A model generated the notes under the pieces. That model was not told where the DNA came from and ran no database searches. It saw only the letters and a list, made by a program, of their open reading frames with translations. From assembly GCA_963930645.1 (NCBI GenBank), contig OZ005651.1:332835527-332899526 (forward strand): a stretch of DNA of 64,000 nucleotides, written 5' to 3'. The stretch comes from Salticus scenicus (lineage: Eukaryota; Arthropoda; Arachnida; Araneae; Salticidae). Below, one piece after another: positions 60,580 through 64,000 of the stretch; position 1 is the stretch's first letter; each line of letters opens with the position of its first letter. Position numbers and translations under genes: made by a program.

Positions 60580-61125
60580 ATTACAAGATAAAAAGAACTT
60601 TTTATATACCATGTTTTCAAATTTTCTGTTGAATCATATAAACGGTACCGAAAGCAGCGAGAACCCGGAAATTTGGTTAAAAGTATTAAAAAAATTCATT
60701 GCTATCGTGTTTTGAGCTAATATAAAAGTTTCAAATGGAGCCGGGAAGTTAGTTAAAAATCGATTGCAATCTTTGTACTGGTAACGCTGCCGAAGGCAGC
60801 AGGAACCCACAACAGTTGTCTAAAAGTATTTAAAAAATGCATCTTAACCGTGTTCTGAACTAATTCTGAAAGTTTCAAATGTCTAGCTAGTCGGGAAGTT
60901 AGTTAAATATTCTGTCGAATCATATAAACGCTGCCGGAGGCAGTAGGGACCTGAAACAATTGACTAAAAGTATTAAAAAAATGTATTGTCACCGTGTTCT
61001 GAGCTGTCCTGAAAGTTTCAAATGTCTAGCTTGTCGGGAAGTTAGTTAAAAATCGATTGCAAGATTTGTGCTGGGCAAACAAACAAACAAACAAGAATCG
61101 AAGGTAATAAAAACATGGTAAAAAT
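60580..61125 (-). mobile_element. Helentron-like element, copy B
   Basis: Minus-strand copy of 2029-3160. In plus-strand order: the hairpin ATAAAAAGAACTTTTTAT (60588-60605), TACCATGTTTT (60607-60617), three tandem monomers (anchors near 60738, 60885 and 61030), CAAACAAACAAACAAG (about 61077-61094) and AAAAACATGGTA (61109-61120). It has fewer monomers than copy A, as expected when tandem cores expand and contract. Confidence 0.65.
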
Positions 61126-61138
61126 ATTGCAGTTACAA

Positions 61139-61563
61139 ACCTATAAGGAGTGTTTTTCACAAAAAATTATTTTTGGAATGTGAATGAAACAATTGGATCT
61201 CCAAATTAAATACGCGGCATGGGCAAACCCCTTATGAAATTTCAATTCTGGAAAATACCTAAAATTTAGTTTGTTCTTTTGCCGGCATTTTTGCTTAATT
61301 TTTACCCTATTCAAATGAGCTTTTGACAAAAGTTTCTCAACCTATGCAATACAATTTTTCAATCTTTAGCGCATGCGCAGTAAAACAATATTTACTAATA
61401 TAAAATATAAATGCTATATCTCAGACAATATTACACGTGGGAATTTTATGTTTCAGAATAATGTTTCTCTAATTTTTTTTTTTCAAATTTTCTGTTAATT
61501 TTGTAAAGTTTTATGGGAATCCGTTCTAGTTAGCAAAAAAGTTTTTGAAAAAATTAATTTTCG

Positions 61564-61636
<73 letters not shown>

Positions 61637-61740
61637 TAAAAATATTTGCACAATTTCCACAACAAAACATATAAATATTATACATAGTATGTGCAACAAT
61701 ATGTTAAAGTTACAAGTGATTTATAGCTTTTTATGATACA
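61139..61740 (-). repeat. Right arm of the large palindrome
   Basis: Inverse of 59950-60550. Contains an A run (61566-61591) and (TA)n at 61592-61633. TACAGGGTGATCC overlaps its outer end and could start another mariner-type remnant. Confidence 0.85.
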
Positions 61741-62015
61741 GGGTGATCCAAAGTATGAGAACTCTTATTCATTTTGTGGTTGGTTCCCTAATTGCACTCT
61801 AAACTAAATTGATAGTGGAATATGTGAGTTTTTAAATGTTCTTTACATGTCTGAAGTCCTGGGCCATTTTGTCCAGTATTTTTATTATTTATTTATTTAT
61901 TTATTTATTTTTTTAGAAAATCAAAAAAATGTGACAATAAAAAACAAGTTTTTGAACACCCGCTGTAGTTTAACAATATATTCAAAACATATTTGGGTAC
62001 AATATCATGTGTATA

Positions 62016-62269
62016 TGGGAAGCAAACATTCCAACCGTGTTTTCTCCCCTCCCCCCCCCCCCAAAAAAAAAAAAAAAAAAGTGATTTTTCTTTAAACTCA
62101 ACATAATATAATAATATGTCTACATATCTCCCTAGAAACTAGTAATACATCTAAACAAATGATAAATAAGGTTGAAGTATAGTTTTTTTAAATTTATTAG
62201 TTTTTTTGTGTTTTCTGGATAATTGTATCCGAAGGAGAAAACATGGCTTGAGTGGTTTGTTCCTCATAT
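62016..62269 (+). mobile_element. MITE family 1, copy B
   Basis: Ends GGGAAGCAAACATTCCAACC and the inverse of GAGGAACAAACCACTCAAGCC. Matches the minus strand of 46278-46523 along its length. A C run and an A run near 62047-62080 occupy the place of the homopolymer run in copy A. Confidence 0.8.
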
Positions 62270-62284
62270 ATATGTAGATATATA

Positions 62285-62452
62285 CAGTCGAACCTCGTTA
62301 ACGTGAATTACTTTTAACATGAACTGTTTCCACAATCCCCTTCAAAATGAAGATTATTTTAATTATAGGAAGATTAGTTACTGATAGCATAAACTACTGA
62401 TAACATGAACAAATTTTTTATCCTCCTTGAGATTCACGTTAACGAGGTTCGA

Positions 62453-62455
<3 letters not shown>
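62285..62455. mobile_element. pogo-type MITE with perfect 24-bp inverted repeats
   Basis: 171 bp flanked by TA (62283-62284 and 62456-62457). Ends CAGTCGAACCTCGTTAACGT are perfect inverses for 24 bp (62285-62308 and 62432-62455). CAGT..AACCTCG ends are typical of pogo/Tigger-like elements. The right flank is a (TA)n tract, so it probably inserted in a TA microsatellite. Confidence 0.9.

Positions 62456-62499
<44 letters not shown>
62456..62499. repeat. (TA)n microsatellite
   Basis: About 22 TA units directly after the pogo-type MITE, then broken TA repeats to about 62518. Confidence 0.9.
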
Positions 62500-62501
<2 letters not shown>

Positions 62502-62920
62502 CATATATATATATATAATCATTCAAGCATAAAAAGTAATACATTAATAATACTTTTACCCATAAATCCAGGAAGTATTATCTATATATATTTAGAATAT
62601 ACTATTAAACGTAAAATATAACGTAGGTGTAAAATTGAAGGGGGGAAATTTAAAAATTAGTAAGCAGAAATTATTTTAATACTTCAAAAAGTAATAATTT
62701 TTAGTTTTATCTTATTAAAGTTTTCGAAAAATTTTAATATACTTAATATTGTATATCAAGGCATGTATACAATATTTTATAACTCTAAGACAATAATTAG
62801 CAAAAATTATTTATAACGCCCGCTATCCCATTAAACATAACATTTTAAAAATTTAAATCTCTAATTCAGTTATCCTGAAATTTACACGGCATTTTGTCTT
62901 TTCTCGTACTATATAATTAA

Positions 62921-63465
62921 CCCTTTCATTCCCAACTTTTTCCTTCCATAAAACAATAAATCTTATATTTAGTCATAATTTTTTTTAAACGTAATGTATA
63001 TAAATATTTTTTTAAAATAGGAGTTATAGCAGATTACGAATATATATAGCTAACAAAGCAACTGATAGATGTTTTTTTTTTTTATGTTTAATATAACCGC
63101 TGATGCCATTAAAAATCATAACTTTTCAATAAATAAAAATATCAAAAATTTGGAGAAATACATATTGCAATTAATTAAAATACGTATTATAAGCATTAAA
63201 GAATAAAATAAAAAATATTTCAAACAGTTGATTTACTTAAATTGCCCGAAACAGGAAACTGATTCCGATATTATTATCAGAACAGCGTAAAATATACTTC
63301 CAATTATCAACAAAGATAGTGAAGTCATCCAAAATAGGTATTTTTCGGTGGGAAAATGTATATAGATTTTAATATTGTTCATTTTGAATCAGCGGGAGTG
63401 TTAGATGGTAAGAAAGAAAATCTGAAATGCTATGATTCCAATTGGAATCACGGGGAAGGAAAGGG
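62921..63465. mobile_element. piggyBac-type MITE with TTAA duplication
   Basis: 545 bp between TTAA (62917-62920) and TTAA (63466-63469). Ends CCCTTTCATTCCC and, inverted, CCCTTTCCTTCCC agree at 12 of 13 positions. No transposase frame. Confidence 0.75.
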
Positions 63466-63469
63466 TTAA

Positions 63470-64000
63470 GGAAAAAGTTCCAGATAACTGTAAAATCTTA
63501 ATTACCGATTCACTTGCAATACGTAAAGTCATTATCTTGGTTTCTATAGCATTAATTTTGAGGTAGGCTTTTTTACTGAAAAATAGTTTAAAGTTTAGTT
63601 CTGACGTGGCATTTTGGACTTGAAGAAACGGTAAGATAATTTTAAAGAAATTCACTCAATTGAATAAATTTTCAGTTCATTCTCAAAAAGTAATAATGTA
63701 GGTTTCCATTTAGCATTTAAAAATTACGTTAATAATCTTCAACATTTTATTTGTTGAGCGCTGGAAACTTTTATCTTTATTTGTATTTTAATCAAAGAAT
63801 TCAGCTAGAAGTATGCAAATGTTTTATGATCTGTTTAATGATCGCCGAATTATTTCATTTGTGTAACTGCTTATTTGGACTGGGATAACAATTTGATTAG
63901 CAATAGGAATTTTAATGTTCTTCAAGAGCATTTTAAACATAGTGAATTTATATCATGATTTTGTATCTCCAATTAGAAATTAGAGAGAAAAATGTCATTA
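63470..64000. other. AT-rich spacer to the window edge
   Basis: Nothing recognised. The open frame at 63401-63655 (minus) overlaps the MITE end and has no known domain. Confidence 0.5.

Larger units (their letters stand above)
59950..61740. mobile_element. Large palindromic element with 600-bp inverted arms
   Basis: The arms 59950-60550 and 61139-61740 are imperfect inverses over their whole length. Outer ends read TGTATCATAAAAAGCTA in both; shared inner landmarks are CTGAAACATAAAATTC / GAATTTTATGTTTCAG, TACCCATGCCGCGTATTTAA and TTTTTTGTGAAAAAC. The spacer (60551-61138) is mostly the inverted Helentron-like copy. The arms differ in microsatellite content: TTTA repeats on the left, a long (TA)n on the right. 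It has no coding frame. It is a fold-back or long-TIR non-autonomous transposon; superfamily unknown. Confidence 0.85.

Noticed and set aside
1..64000. CRISPR arrays, bacterial operons, rRNA genes
   Set aside because: No regularly spaced direct repeats with unique spacers, no bacterial gene organisation and no rRNA core sequence seen.

Overview
The window is a strongly AT-rich stretch of animal nuclear DNA with no host gene that I can recognise. About forty poly(A)/poly(T) runs of 15 bases or more, several poly(G)/poly(C) runs, TA and TTTA microsatellites, tRNA-derived SINEs and a crowd of small DNA transposons point to an arthropod. An arachnid such as a spider is my best guess; this is inference from repeat style and no host gene confirms it.

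Layout. 1-0.66 kb: a broken mariner-family transposase cut by the window edge. 1.1-3.2 kb: a small TTAA-flanked element, then a Helentron-like element built on about 145-bp tandem repeats. 4.1-7.2 kb: a possible hAT remnant, a Tc1-type transposon with long inverted repeats and a dead transposase, and a piggyBac-type MITE. 9.07-18.55 kb: the dominant feature, a complete Ty3/Gypsy LTR retrotransposon with 926-bp LTRs differing at 2 positions, a 5-bp target duplication (GGGAC), gag, and a pol reading frame without internal stops. 18.6-34 kb: non-autonomous DNA transposons (19.9-21.4, 22.4, 28.5, 33.0 kb) and SINE fragments in otherwise featureless AT-rich DNA. 34-50 kb: mostly unassignable sequence with inverted-repeat elements at 41.3, 43.6 and 46.3 kb. 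50-58.5 kb: dispersed repeats, two SINEs and a nested tandem array. 59.9-63.5 kb: a large palindrome enclosing a second, inverted Helentron-like copy, then three MITEs.

How the genes work together. The only intact coding system is the retrotransposon. Gag and Pol are joined by a -1 frameshift signal that can be read base by base: slippery heptamer TTTAAAC, the gag stop codon immediately after it, a 7-nt spacer, and a two-stem H-type pseudoknot (9 bp and 8 bp). Pol carries protease, RT, RNase H and integrase in Gypsy order with catalytic residues present. There is no env. The Gag zinc knuckle has lost its second cysteine. The DNA transposons show no intact transposase, so any mobility would need enzymes supplied from elsewhere in the genome.
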